Positions 1-8,743 of a stretch of DNA of 64,000 nucleotides are shown in pieces. Made by a program: the position numbers and the translations under genes. Position 1 is the first letter of the stretch, and each line of letters opens with the position of its first letter. This stretch comes from Anaerolineae bacterium (lineage in GTDB: Bacteria; Chloroflexota; Anaerolineae; Aggregatilineales; Phototrophicaceae), in assembly GCA_022821805.1 (NCBI GenBank), contig JAJECX010000003.1, positions 596,560 to 660,559 on the forward strand, given 5' to 3'. The notes under the pieces were generated by a model that was not told the origin of the DNA, did not search any database, and saw nothing but the letters and a program-made list of their open reading frames with translations.

Positions 1-1
1 G

Positions 2-250
2 ACCGGCTTGATCACGGCTGTTGCGCTGGTCAGACCCAGCAAGGATATCCGCGATGTTAAAGTGCGCAGCATCCGCAAGAAGTGGAAGGACAAAGCATTC
101 GCCGCCGGGGTCAATCGGCAGGATGTGATTGATGGCTGCGCCGTCTTGGGCGTGGACGTCTGGGAGTTTCACGTGCCGCTGGTGCTGAAAGCGATGCAGG
201 AAAACGCCGCCGAGCTTGGGCTCGACGGCGCGCTGGGCGCTAAGGGCTAG
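2..250 (+). CDS. HD-superfamily hydrolase, C-terminal part
   Basis: Only the last 82 or so codons are in the window; the reading frame is open to the left edge, so the TTG at 8 is not a true start. The tail reads TGLITAVALVRPSKDI, then a basic segment with KDKAFAAGVNRQDV and a GVDV-containing helix. This matches, from memory, the C-terminus of small HD/HDIG metal-dependent phosphohydrolases of the COG2316 type, in which the TGL..A.ALVRPSK stretch follows the HD metal site. The metal-binding HD residues lie outside the window and cannot be checked. It ends 7 bp before the convergent LysM gene; the palindrome GGCTAGCTAGCC spans the junction. The substrate is unknown. Confidence 0.7.
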   Translation, partial: TGLITAVALVRPSKDIRDVKVRSIRKKWKDKAFAAGVNRQDVIDGCAVLGVDVWEFHVPLVLKAMQENAAELGLDGALGAKG

Positions 251-257
251 CTAGCCG

Positions 258-2906
258 CTAGACGCGAACGTGGACGGGCGTGCCAAGCGGCGCAAATTCC
301 CAGAACCATTGCGCGTCGGCATTGGTGAGGTTGACGCAGCCATGGCTCATGGGCGTGCCAAACATCGTGTGCCACCACGTGCCGTGTATGGCGTAGCCGG
401 CGTGGAAATACATCGGCCATTCCACATTGTCTAAGCTGTAGCCGGGTCCGCTCATGGTCTGCGAACGATACTTGAGATAGATCTTGTAGTCACCTTGCAC
501 CGTCGGTGTCATCATTTTGCCGCTGGATATCAGCGCCCGCTTTTGCAGGACGCCATTTTCGTAGGCGTAAATGGATTGCCGCCCCAGCTCGATGACGATC
601 TCGCGCCCGACGCCAACACGCGGGCCCGGGTGATGATGGGTGGTGTAGAAGAGCTTGTAACTCGAATTGTCCGGCAGATAGCTCAGGTACTCCGCGAACG
701 AAGGTATCCGCAGCGTCTGTTGGTGGTGCAGCGCGTAAGGAGGGATTATGCCGTTGATTTTGGCGAGCACTCTCCACTCCATATTAAACCGCACGCCAAG
801 CTCCGTTAGGTATTCGCCGCGGCCGACGGTGTATTGCTGACCGAGGTCGCCAGCAGGATAGATGCCGGGAGCGGGCATAGTTGTTACGACGGGAAGCGCC
901 CGACCTGCTGGGGCGGCCGGTGGCGCTGCCTGCGCTGGCGCCGGGCTGCTCGCATCGTTGGTGGCGGCCGGCGGCGCGAATGAATCCAGGTGGCTGACGC
1001 GGAGCGTGTTTCCGGCGTGGATGCGGGTCACGTCCTCTATGCCGTTGGCGCGCATCAAGGCATCAAGCGAGACGCCGTATCGTTTCGCGATGCTGAACAA
1101 GGTTTCTCCACGCTGAACGGTATGCGTCTTGGGCTGCGTTGACGGCGAAGTATTATCAGCGGTCGGCTCTGGCTCGGGCTCAGGCGGGGCGTCTTGCGTA
1201 TCCGGGGCGCGTCCGCCGGCCGGTATCTCCAATTCCTGCCCTACGAAGATAACCCAGGTCCAGACATCATTCAGCGCTTGCAGGTCGTAAAGCGAGACGC
1301 CGTACGCCGCCGCGATTTTGGCCAGCGACTCGCCGAATTTCACCTTATGCGTGATGCCGCTGGCTTCGACCTGTGGCTCGGGCTCTTTCGGCGCTGGACT
1401 TTCCTCAGGCGTCGCCGGTTCCGCGGGCAATTTGGATTCGAGCACGTTGGATTCGAGCACGGGCGATCCGCCGGCGGGGATTTCGAGTTCGTGACCCACA
1501 TACAGAATCGAGCTCCAGATGTCATTCAGCGTCTGCAAGTCGTATAGGGAGACTCCGTAAGCCTCGGCGATCTTGGCCATCGACTCGCCAAATTTGACCC
1601 GATGCGTGATGCCGCTGGCTTCGACCTGTGGTTCCGGTTCTTCCGGCGCTGGACTTTCATCAGGCGTTGCCGGTTCCGCGGGCCGCTCGGATACGCGGTC
1701 GGGCGATCCGCCAGCGGGGATTTCGAGTTCGTGACCCACATACAGAATCGAGCTCCAGATGTCATTCAGCGTCTGCAAGTCGTATAGGGAGACACCATAA
1801 GCGGCCGCGATTTTGGCCAGCGATTCGCCGAATTTCACCTTATGCGTGATGCCGCTGGCTTCGACCGTCAGTTCCGGCTCTTCCGGCGCTGGACTTTCCT
1901 CAGGCGTCGCCGGTTCCGCGGGCCGCTCGGATTCGCGGACGGGCGATCCGCCGGCGGGGATTTCGAGTTCGTGACCCACATACAGAATCGAGCTCCAGAT
2001 GTCATTCAGCGTCTGCAAGTCGTATAGGGAGACACCATAGGCTGCCGCGATTTTGGCCAGCGACTCGCCGACCTGCACCTTGTGAGTGATGCCGCTGGCT
2101 TCGACCAGTTCCACCGTTGCAGGAGTATCGACTAAGGTGACCGATTCCGCGGGCAAACCGAGTTCACTGGGAGGCTTTCCTCCCGGGGGAATCTTCAGTT
2201 CTTGGCCCGCGTAGATGATCCAGGACCAGATATTGTTCGCTGCCCGCAGGTCGTAAAGCGATACGCCATAAGCCGCCGCGATCGTTCCCAGCGAATCGCC
2301 AGCGCGAACAATGTGCGTGACGCTGTCAGCCGCGGCTGTGACCGGCGGATCGGTCTGAACGGGCGCGGACGCCTGTCCAGCAACGGGCAGCGCCAATTCG
2401 TCGCCCGGATAAATCCAGCCGAAGATATTGTTAAGCTTGATCAGGTCGCTCAGGGCGATGCCATACTGCCTGGCGATGCTTCCGAGCGTTTCGCCATGAC
2501 GCACAATATGCCTGCCTCGCGCGACAAGCGTCGCGTCGGCTTCGGATGAGTCCGCAGGTATCGTCAACTGTTGCCAGCTGAAAATGCTGTGCGCGTCTTT
2601 GATCCCATTTGCCGAAGCCAGCGTAAAGATGTCCACGCCATACTGCTGGGCAATCAAGCCGAGCGTCTCGCCAGGGCGAACGATGTGTGTAGCCGCAGTT
2701 GGCCGCTGCGCCTGCGCGGCGCCCGCCAGCAGTACTATCACCAAGTAAGCCAGCGCTCGAACGGCAAGCGAAACCAGCGAATAAACCGTGCTTGTGCGAT
2801 CAGCTGGTCCGGCAGCCTCGCGCCTGACGCGCCGACGGCGAATGCGACCATTCATAATTGAAGCGGGCGGCTTTAGCCTGTAGTATGCTAAGGTTGTATT
2901 TGCCAT
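258..2906 (-). CDS. L,D-transpeptidase (YkuD) with nine LysM repeats
   Basis: An 882-residue cell-wall enzyme. A basic N-terminus (RIRRRRVRRE, residues 21-30) precedes one membrane or signal segment near 45-64, ending in AQAQ. Nine LysM modules follow, each opening with an H-V-x-x-G-E/D-x-L pattern; the first starts near 73. Modules 4-7 are nearly identical and are joined by Pro/Glu-rich linkers. The C-terminal YkuD domain has the catalytic set H841 and SHGC at 854-857 (Cys857), typical of enzymes that make 3-3 peptidoglycan crosslinks or attach proteins to peptidoglycan. LysM modules bind the glycan, so the protein should act outside the membrane on peptidoglycan. GGAAGG lies 8 nt upstream of the chosen ATG and supports that start; Met18 is an alternative. 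Its presence implies that the organism makes peptidoglycan. Confidence 0.9.
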   Translation of the reverse strand: MANTTLAYYRLKPPASIMNGRIRRRRVRREAAGPADRTSTVYSLVSLAVRALAYLVIVLLAGAAQAQRPTAATHIVRPGETLGLIAQQYGVDIFTLASANGIKDAHSIFSWQQLTIPADSSEADATLVARGRHIVRHGETLGSIARQYGIALSDLIKLNNIFGWIYPGDELALPVAGQASAPVQTDPPVTAAADSVTHIVRAGDSLGTIAAAYGVSLYDLRAANNIWSWIIYAGQELKIPPGGKPPSELGLPAESVTLVDTPATVELVEASGITHKVQVGESLAKIAAAYGVSLYDLQTLNDIWSSILYVGHELEIPAGGSPVRESERPAEPATPEESPAPEEPELTVEASGITHKVKFGESLAKIAAAYGVSLYDLQTLNDIWSSILYVGHELEIPAGGSPDRVSERPAEPATPDESPAPEEPEPQVEASGITHRVKFGESMAKIAEAYGVSLYDLQTLNDIWSSILYVGHELEIPAGGSPVLESNVLESKLPAEPATPEESPAPKEPEPQVEASGITHKVKFGESLAKIAAAYGVSLYDLQALNDVWTWVIFVGQELEIPAGGRAPDTQDAPPEPEPEPTADNTSPSTQPKTHTVQRGETLFSIAKRYGVSLDALMRANGIEDVTRIHAGNTLRVSHLDSFAPPAATNDASSPAPAQAAPPAAPAGRALPVVTTMPAPGIYPAGDLGQQYTVGRGEYLTELGVRFNMEWRVLAKINGIIPPYALHHQQTLRIPSFAEYLSYLPDNSSYKLFYTTHHHPGPRVGVGREIVIELGRQSIYAYENGVLQKRALISSGKMMTPTVQGDYKIYLKYRSQTMSGPGYSLDNVEWPMYFHAGYAIHGTWWHTMFGTPMSHGCVNLTNADAQWFWEFAPLGTPVHVRV
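1230..2110 (-). repeat. 240-bp coding tandem repeat array (LysM modules)
   Basis: Inside the L,D-transpeptidase gene, units starting near 1464, 1704 and 1944 repeat with an exact 240-bp period and are almost identical over about 100 bp around a shared TCGAGTTCGTGACCCACA stretch. A diverged partial unit lies on each side. Each unit encodes one LysM module plus its Pro/Glu linker. Near-identity at the DNA level points to recent duplication or gene conversion, so copy number may vary between strains and assemblies could collapse it. Confidence 0.9.
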
Positions 2907-3094
2907 GGCAGTTGCCTTCCATCACATGAAAATCGCTCGCTGCTTATAGTGAAACCAAGGAGCGGCGGGAAGGCAATGGGGCTGCCGCAATCGTTGCGGT
3001 GGCGTAGGCTGTTAGGCTGGCAAGCGTATGGAGAATTCGTTACACTTCGGTTCGCAGCGTCAGAATTGCGCCGCAGTTAGGGAGGACTAGCGAT

Positions 3095-5230
3095 ATGTCC
3101 CAATCAAGAGTCAATCGGCTTGGACGGCGTGGAACGCTGATCGCTGTCTTGACGATGTGCCTGGTCTTCGCTACGTCGCCTGGCTTGGCGCAGAACTCGA
3201 TCAACGTTTTGGCGCCGGGCGCAATCGTTTCGGGCGTGCTTGGTCCCGCCAGCAATGCCACCACCTATGTATTTGACGCGGGCGCGAACACCTTGGCGAC
3301 GATTTCGCTGGAAAATATCAGCGGCGGTTCGCTCGCCTTGCTGATCAGCGACATCAACGGCAATACGATCGCGCAGGCGGCTGATACGGCTGGCGTCGGA
3401 TCGCTGGTTGTTGGCAGTCTCGCGCTCAGCGGGGGCGGCCGCTACAATGTCTTCGTCTATTTCTCCCCTGGAAGCGGCGCGCCCGATACGACCTTCGATA
3501 TCCGATTGGACTTGGCGCAAAGCAGCGCGGCCGATGCCGCGGCGCCAGAAGCATCGGCGGCTGAGCCCCAACTCATATTGTTGGGCGCCGGCATTGATGT
3601 GCGGCTGAATTGGAATGGCGCCGCCGACTTGAACCTTGAAGTGCGCGACCCCACCGGGCAGGCGCTCCACTGGAATTCGCGCGCGACGACTAACGGTGGC
3701 GCATTCGGGTTCGACGCCAATGGATTGTGCGAGGTGATCAGCGGCGCGCCGGAAGAAAGCGCCATCTGGCAGCCCGGTTTCTTGTCGACTGGCAGTTACG
3801 AGGTCATCGTATATTATGAGCAGGCTTGCGACGCGCTGACGGGCACGGTTCCCTTCCAGCTTGAAGTCATGGTCGATGGCGCATCGGCCGGGCAAGTGGA
3901 TACTTTGCTCTCGCCCGGTGGCGCAGCGGGCAAAAACGTTTACGTGACACGCTTCGAGATCGCGGCCGACGGCGGCGCCGATCTCAGCATTGGCGGCGCC
4001 TATCCGGATTCGAGCCTGACGCTGCTGCCCGCCGGCTTCGATATCACCTCGGTGGTGGCGACGCCGATCGTGCGCGATGTGCCGGTCCGTGGCGAGATCA
4101 GCAACCAGCAGCCTTTCCTGACCTATTCCTTCGCCGGCGCCGCAGACGAGTTGATATCGGTGGATATGCAGGCGATAGGGCCTAATCTGGATACCTTGCT
4201 GCAGATCGTTGATCCCGCTGGCAAGGTGGTCAACGTGAATGACGATGCCTTTGGCGGAACGACCGATTCCTCGATCGCCAACGCCCGGCTGCTGAGCGCT
4301 GGCGCCTACACGATCATCGCCTCGCGCTACGCCAAGGATATCGGCGGCACCGAAGGAGAGTTCCAGATCACGCTCTCCGGTCCCACGAGTGATGTGGCAA
4401 GCCAACTGACGAGCCTGAATCTGCCCCAGGGCGATATTGAGGTCAGCCTCTTTTGGAGCACGAACGCCGATTTGCAGCTGCTGGTGCGCGATCCCGCTGG
4501 CGAATCGGTATTTGATGACAACCCGTTGGTCGTCAGCGGCGGCATCCTGCAGGAAGCCGGAAATGTGAATTGCGTTCCGGCGGCGACCGGCTCGCCAGTT
4601 TCCTATATCTACTGGCCCCCCGGCACGATCCGCCCCGGCACTTACGAAGTCGAAGTTTGGTATCAAAACGCCTGTACCGAGCTGCCGCCAGCGGTCGATT
4701 TTACCCTGCTGATTGAGGTCAACGGTCAAGTGGTCGCCGATGCCCGCGAATTCCCGCAGGCGGGGCAGCGCTATGTGACGAACTTCACCGTGACGCCTGC
4801 CGGCGAGGCATTCGCCGGCGAAGCGGGCTTCATTGACGCTGGCAGCCGCACACTCGCCTATCAGGAGGAAGCCTTCGACGCGCCCTTGATTGAAAGCGGT
4901 CAGAACTTAACCGGCGTCATCAGCGCGGAAAACCCCTTTGATGTATACCGATTTAATGGCATTGCCGGCGAATCGGTGACGATCAGCATGTTGGCGGCGA
5001 CGCAGACCCTGGATACGAATCTTTATCTGATCAGCCCGGGCGATCGGCAGATTGCGGCGAACGACGATGCCGATCCGGTATTGCTGGGCGCCGGCGGCCG
5101 CAAGACCGATTCGCTGATCAGCGGCTTTGTGCTGACGGAGAACGGTCCCTATACGATCATAGCGACGCGCTACGCGAATCAGTATGGCGGCACGCTGGGC
5201 GTCTATTCATTGACCTTGCGTGTGAATTAG
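3095..5230 (+). CDS. Secreted protein with alternating PPC and YfaP/DUF2135-like domains
   Basis: 711 residues with a signal peptide (hydrophobic core LIAVLTMCLVFA, cleavage near AQ33). Three beta-rich modules resemble pre-peptidase C-terminal (PPC) domains: each has a D-T-x-L-x-I/L-x-x-P core, an N-D-D-A turn and a final Y-T-I-I-A-x-R-Y strand. The clearest two are near residues 325-430 and 600-711. Between them sit two modules with D-L-x-L-x-V-R-D-P and a Y-E-V-x-V-x-Y motif, each with a Cys pair, resembling YfaP/DUF2135 domains. The order is PPC-YfaP-PPC-YfaP-PPC. No peptidase or other catalytic domain is visible, so it is probably an extracellular binding or structural protein; the ligand is unknown. 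GGAGG lies about 10 nt before the ATG. It is followed by a lipoprotein gene on the same strand with its own promoter. Confidence 0.75.
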   Translation: MSQSRVNRLGRRGTLIAVLTMCLVFATSPGLAQNSINVLAPGAIVSGVLGPASNATTYVFDAGANTLATISLENISGGSLALLISDINGNTIAQAADTAGVGSLVVGSLALSGGGRYNVFVYFSPGSGAPDTTFDIRLDLAQSSAADAAAPEASAAEPQLILLGAGIDVRLNWNGAADLNLEVRDPTGQALHWNSRATTNGGAFGFDANGLCEVISGAPEESAIWQPGFLSTGSYEVIVYYEQACDALTGTVPFQLEVMVDGASAGQVDTLLSPGGAAGKNVYVTRFEIAADGGADLSIGGAYPDSSLTLLPAGFDITSVVATPIVRDVPVRGEISNQQPFLTYSFAGAADELISVDMQAIGPNLDTLLQIVDPAGKVVNVNDDAFGGTTDSSIANARLLSAGAYTIIASRYAKDIGGTEGEFQITLSGPTSDVASQLTSLNLPQGDIEVSLFWSTNADLQLLVRDPAGESVFDDNPLVVSGGILQEAGNVNCVPAATGSPVSYIYWPPGTIRPGTYEVEVWYQNACTELPPAVDFTLLIEVNGQVVADAREFPQAGQRYVTNFTVTPAGEAFAGEAGFIDAGSRTLAYQEEAFDAPLIESGQNLTGVISAENPFDVYRFNGIAGESVTISMLAATQTLDTNLYLISPGDRQIAANDDADPVLLGAGGRKTDSLISGFVLTENGPYTIIATRYANQYGGTLGVYSLTLRVN

Positions 5231-5260
5231 GCGAGGCGAAACCCGCTTGTCTTGCCATAC

Positions 5261-5289
5261 TGTACAAAGCCAGCGGCTTTTGTTATGAT
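5261..5289 (+). promoter_or_regulatory. Extended -10 promoter before the lipoprotein gene
   Basis: TGTACA (5261-5266), 17-nt spacer, TATGAT (5284-5289) preceded by TG one base upstream, so an extended -10. The inverted repeat AAAGCC-AGC-GGCTTT (5266-5280) fills the spacer and could be an operator or the weak terminator of the upstream gene. Confidence 0.5.
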
Positions 5290-5331
5290 GCGCGCCTATT
5301 GTTGCCCGAATGCTTGCGAAAGTGGTTTTAG

Positions 5332-6024
5332 ATGAATCGCCGCCCGCTCCCTTATTTCCTGTTGTTCCTAACGGTGGCGCTGGCCGCCTGCGCCGGTCAA
5401 GTCAACCTTCTCGATGAGACGAAACTTCACGATACCAGTCTTTTGACCGGCGACCCCTGTGAGGCGCCCTGTTGGAACGGCATCACGCCGGGTGAAACCA
5501 GCTATCGCGATGCCGAGGTGACCCTGAAAAGCTCCGGGCGCTTCAAGATCACCGAGGAATCGGAAGCGGAAGGCGACAATCCAGGTCGGGTATTGGCTTT
5601 CGCCGAAGGCGATAACCAGCCCTGTTGCCAGGTGATTAGCCGCGATGGCGAAACGATCACCTCGTTCTTGCTTCAGCTTGCGCCTGAGATGACCTACGGA
5701 CCGGTTTTTGACAAGTTTGGCGAGCCGCGCTACGTCGCCGGGCAGGCGGTTAGCGAGGAGCAGGCTTACGCCGTCTTCGTTTATCCCGATACGCCTATCG
5801 TGATCTACGCCTATGTCGCCAGCGGCGAGCAGGGCAATGTGTCAGTTGACAACAAGGTCATCGGCGTCATGTACATGGCGCCGAGCGAAATGAGGGAATT
5901 GCTGACCTGCGCCCGCTTGAACGAATGGAAAGGCTTTGTCTCCTTGGCCGCCTATTCCGGCGCGGAAGAATTTGATTATGTCGGCAGCGGCGTAGGCGAT
6001 GAGGAAATCTGTCCGGAGAGTTAG
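5332..6024 (+). CDS. Conserved-type lipoprotein of unknown function
   Basis: 230 residues. The N-terminus has a basic end, a hydrophobic stretch and a lipobox LAAC with Cys20, so it should be lipid-anchored on the outer face of the membrane. The mature part has C-x-x-x-C (CEAPC) followed by a W-x-G-I-x-P-G pattern, a CC pair near 100 and an acidic C-terminus. The PCW.GI.PG stretch resembles small lipoproteins I associate with Chloroflexi, but I know no function for them. It has its own promoter and sits between the PPC protein and the S1 protein without overlap. Confidence 0.6.
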   Translation: MNRRPLPYFLLFLTVALAACAGQVNLLDETKLHDTSLLTGDPCEAPCWNGITPGETSYRDAEVTLKSSGRFKITEESEAEGDNPGRVLAFAEGDNQPCCQVISRDGETITSFLLQLAPEMTYGPVFDKFGEPRYVAGQAVSEEQAYAVFVYPDTPIVIYAYVASGEQGNVSVDNKVIGVMYMAPSEMRELLTCARLNEWKGFVSLAAYSGAEEFDYVGSGVGDEEICPES

Positions 6025-6074
6025 GCAAGGCGTCGATTGGACGCCGGATTCACATTTCGAAGGAGCGGTGCAAG

Positions 6075-6755
6075 ATGGCAGCAGAAGCGGGCGCGCTAAC
6101 GGTTGGGGTGGAAGTAAAAGGTACGGTCCGGCATATTGGCATATACGGCGCCCTGGTTGATATAGGAACCGGGCAAGACGCGCTGCTCCATATATCCCAA
6201 CTGGCGCGCAACGACAAGCGAAATATCGCAGACGTCGCGCCGCCCGGCAGCGAACTTACCGCCTTTGTTTACAGGACTCGTCAAGATGGATATATCGCCT
6301 TGACGATGGAAAAGCCGCCGCTGGTTCCCTGGGGCAAGATTCGCCAAGGCAGAACCTATAGGGGCCAGGTGATCCGCGTGGAGGACTTCGGCGTCTTCGT
6401 CGATTTTGGCGCCGAGCGCCCGGGCATGGTGCATGTTTCTGAAATGTCGGACAACTACGTGCGGACGCCGGGTGATGTCGCCACGGTTGGCCAGGAAGTC
6501 GAAGTGCGCGTAATTAAGAAGAATGGTCGCTCGCGGCAGATCGACCTGACGATGAAGGCGGCGCCTGAAGAAGAGCAGGAAAGCATCGACGAGGAAGAAG
6601 AGGAGGCTGTGCCCACCGCCATGGCGCAAGCTTTCCGCCGAGCGATGCAAAGCGAACCGCTGGAAGAGGCGACGGGAAACCACCGCGAAAGCGCCCCTTC
6701 GCGGCATCGCCAAAAGCAGGAAGAAATCCTGGCGCGTACCTTGCGCGGCTCCTAG
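6075..6755 (+). CDS. Double S1-domain RNA-binding protein
   Basis: 226 residues with two S1 (OB-fold) RNA-binding domains, near 9-77 and 94-162. Both show the S1 pattern G-x-V-x-x-I/V-x-x-F/Y-G-x-x-V/L-D-I/F followed by a G-x-x-x-L/V-H-I/V-S motif (ALLHISQLA, GMVHVSEMS). An acidic linker (EEEEEA near 176) and a basic tail follow. The domains resemble those of ribosomal protein S1 and PNPase, but with only two copies and no other domain it is not rpsA itself; it could help translation initiation or RNA turnover in the cytoplasm. AGGAG lies 10 nt before the ATG. Confidence 0.8.
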   Translation: MAAEAGALTVGVEVKGTVRHIGIYGALVDIGTGQDALLHISQLARNDKRNIADVAPPGSELTAFVYRTRQDGYIALTMEKPPLVPWGKIRQGRTYRGQVIRVEDFGVFVDFGAERPGMVHVSEMSDNYVRTPGDVATVGQEVEVRVIKKNGRSRQIDLTMKAAPEEEQESIDEEEEEAVPTAMAQAFRRAMQSEPLEEATGNHRESAPSRHRQKQEEILARTLRGS

Positions 6756-6820
6756 TCCTTAGCGTGTCTTTATACGAATCTGAGCGGGGCGGGCTTGATG
6801 GCGCGCCTCGTTTTGTTGAT

Positions 6821-7300
6821 TCACGACTCGCCGAACGTTTCGCGATAGACCCGATAGCAGATCAGGGCGAATAGAAGGGTGAAGTTGGTCTCGTGGCTGA
6901 GGCACCAGGGGCAGAGCGCCTGCAGCAGCGCGAATTGCACATAAACCAGCCACATCGAAAATAACCAGGCGAAGAGCCCAATTCCGAACATAATCAGCGA
7001 ACCCCACACACGTAGAAACGCGACCTGATTCTCCAGCAATAGAAGCGCCCCAATCGCCAGGTAGACCGTGAAACCCAGGTAGGCGATCGGCACGTCAGCC
7101 AATTCCGAGTATTGACTGTTGAGCACCACGTTGCAATTGAATGGTCCCGTCTCGACGCAGACGGCGGGCGCGTCTTCAATCTTGAGATAGCTCAGATAGC
7201 CGGCGATCATCAGACCAATCAGGACAAATAGAAGCTGGGCGCGGCGCGCGATTCTGTCTCGATTATTCGATGTGGGCACAGCGTCAACTTTGTTTTTCAT
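6821..7300 (-). CDS. Vitamin K epoxide reductase family membrane protein
   Basis: 159 residues with four or five membrane segments (about 22-39, 74-90, 97-124, 140-153). It carries the full VKOR set of cysteines: a loop pair C48 and C56 (FNCNVVLNS) and the active-site C130-P-W-C133 next to the quinone. Bacterial VKOR re-oxidises a DsbA-like thiol oxidase and passes electrons to quinone, replacing DsbB. No thioredoxin domain is fused, so the DsbA-like partner must be encoded elsewhere. It lies 30 bp downstream of moeA on the same strand and may be co-transcribed. Confidence 0.88.
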   Translation of the reverse strand: MKNKVDAVPTSNNRDRIARRAQLLFVLIGLMIAGYLSYLKIEDAPAVCVETGPFNCNVVLNSQYSELADVPIAYLGFTVYLAIGALLLLENQVAFLRVWGSLIMFGIGLFAWLFSMWLVYVQFALLQALCPWCLSHETNFTLLFALICYRVYRETFGES

Positions 7301-7330
7301 CTAGGGTACCTCGCCGTCTGAAATCAGCAC

Positions 7331-8581
7331 TTACAGATTCACTGTACGCAGCAGCAGCACATCCAATTCGCTCCCGGCCCGGACGACCTCTTGGTCTTCG
7401 GCGATGATCGCCAGTCCGTCAGCCAGCACCATGGACATCAGGGCGCCGGAACTTTGGATGCCGGTGGCGCGGGCGATGAGGCGCTCGTCTTCGCGCGTCA
7501 GGGTGACTCGGGCGTAAGTGCGCCGTCCGTCCGAGCGCATGTCGTCGGCGGCTGTCGCTTTGACCCTGCGCTGGCTGATGGAGCGTCCGGCGATCTTGGC
7601 CAGCGCCGGGCGGACGAGCACTTCGAAGGTCACCATCGTCGAAACCGGATTGCCCGGCAGCCCGAAGAAGGGCACACCCTGAATTGTGCCGTAGGCGAGC
7701 GGCTTGCCGGGCCGCATATTGATCCGCCAGAAGTCGATCTCGCCCAGTTCGTCCATCACTACGCGCACCAGGTCAGCGGCGCCGACCGAAACGCCGGCGG
7801 TGCTGATCAGCAGGTCGGGACTGATAGAGAGGGCGCGGCGATAAAGGGCGCGGATAGAATCGAGACTGTCCTTGGCGATGGGCAGGCGAATCGGCACGCC
7901 GCCCGCCTGACGCGCCAGGGCAGCCAAGGTGTAGCCGTTGGTATCGCGGATCTTGCCGGGGCTAAGCTCGTCGTAGATATCGACCAGCTCATCGCCGCTG
8001 CTGAGGATGACGACCTTGGGCTGGCGGATGACCTCGACGCGCGGGCGGCCGATGCCCGCTATCATGCCAACTTCAGCGGGTCCGATGTCGCTACCCGCCT
8101 TCATGATTGTTTCGCCCACTTTGATGTTTTCGCCGGCGCGGCGAATATTCTCGCCCTTACGCAAGCTGCGATATAAGCTGACGCTGGCGGGCAGGGGGCT
8201 GTTTTCGCCCTTGCTCCAGTCGTCATCGGTGTCTTCGACCGGGATGACCGCGCTGGCGCCGCTGGGGATTGGCGCGCCGGTCATGATGCGGGCGGCTGCG
8301 CCCGCTTCCAGTTGACCGTCCGGAGCGCTGCCCGCCATGATGTCCATCGCAACCGCCAATCTGGTCGGATTGGATCGGCTCGCTGCCGCGCTGTCTCCGT
8401 AGCGGATGGCGTAGCCGTCCATCGCCGAGTTGTCAAATGGCGGCAGGTCGATAGGGGAGACGATGTCTTCGGCGAGCACACGGTCGTGCGCATCGGGCAG
8501 GGAGACTGTCTCCGCCTCGAGCGTAAGCATGTCGCCGAGGATCTTCGATAGGGCGTCGTCGACATTGAGCAGCGGGTTCAC
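7331..8581 (-). CDS. moeA: Molybdopterin molybdenumtransferase MoeA
   Basis: 416 residues, the normal length for MoeA, which inserts molybdate into adenylylated molybdopterin in the last step of molybdenum cofactor synthesis. Visible signatures are PPFDNSAMDGYA (about 48-59), MTGAPIPSGASAV, the MPT-binding STAGVSVGAADLVR loop and GLPGNPVSTMV. Other cofactor genes in the window (moaC, moaDE) are 25 kb away. It heads a minus-strand pair with the VKOR gene, is divergent from the sugar transporter, and has an extended -10 promoter. Confidence 0.95.
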   Translation of the reverse strand: MNPLLNVDDALSKILGDMLTLEAETVSLPDAHDRVLAEDIVSPIDLPPFDNSAMDGYAIRYGDSAAASRSNPTRLAVAMDIMAGSAPDGQLEAGAAARIMTGAPIPSGASAVIPVEDTDDDWSKGENSPLPASVSLYRSLRKGENIRRAGENIKVGETIMKAGSDIGPAEVGMIAGIGRPRVEVIRQPKVVILSSGDELVDIYDELSPGKIRDTNGYTLAALARQAGGVPIRLPIAKDSLDSIRALYRRALSISPDLLISTAGVSVGAADLVRVVMDELGEIDFWRINMRPGKPLAYGTIQGVPFFGLPGNPVSTMVTFEVLVRPALAKIAGRSISQRRVKATAADDMRSDGRRTYARVTLTREDERLIARATGIQSSGALMSMVLADGLAIIAEDQEVVRAGSELDVLLLRTVNL

Positions 8582-8614
8582 GGCGCTCCTTTCAATCCTG
8601 AGTATCGAGCGCGC

Positions 8615-8623
8615 ATTATAGCA
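8615..8623 (-). promoter_or_regulatory. Extended -10 promoter of moeA
   Basis: On the minus strand the motif TGCTATAAT is a perfect extended -10 element, 34 nt before the moeA ATG; no convincing -35 is seen, as is usual for this class. A GGAG ribosome site follows just before the start. Confidence 0.6.
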
Positions 8624-8663
8624 TAATTTGCGTGAATCTCAGGGGCTGCGAGCCAGACTGGGT

Positions 8664-8693
8664 TTGACAGGCGCAAAGGCAAAGCGTTATTAT
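8664..8693 (+). promoter_or_regulatory. Sigma-70 promoter of the sugar ABC transporter
   Basis: A perfect -35 TTGACA (8664-8669), 18-nt spacer, and TATTAT (8688-8693, one mismatch). It lies 50 nt before the substrate-binding protein gene, whose ATG is preceded by GGAGGA. Confidence 0.75.
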
Positions 8694-8743
8694 CCCACAG
8701 TTGCAAGATTTGTTATTTTGCGTATTCCAAATGGGAGGAAGAA

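Noticed and set aside
1230..2110. Regular repeats considered as a CRISPR array
   Set aside because: Period is 240 bp, units are coding LysM modules and no unique spacers exist.
3104..4729. 541-codon open frame on the minus strand
   Set aside because: Antisense to the PPC protein gene, which has a signal peptide, ribosome site and recognisable repeats.
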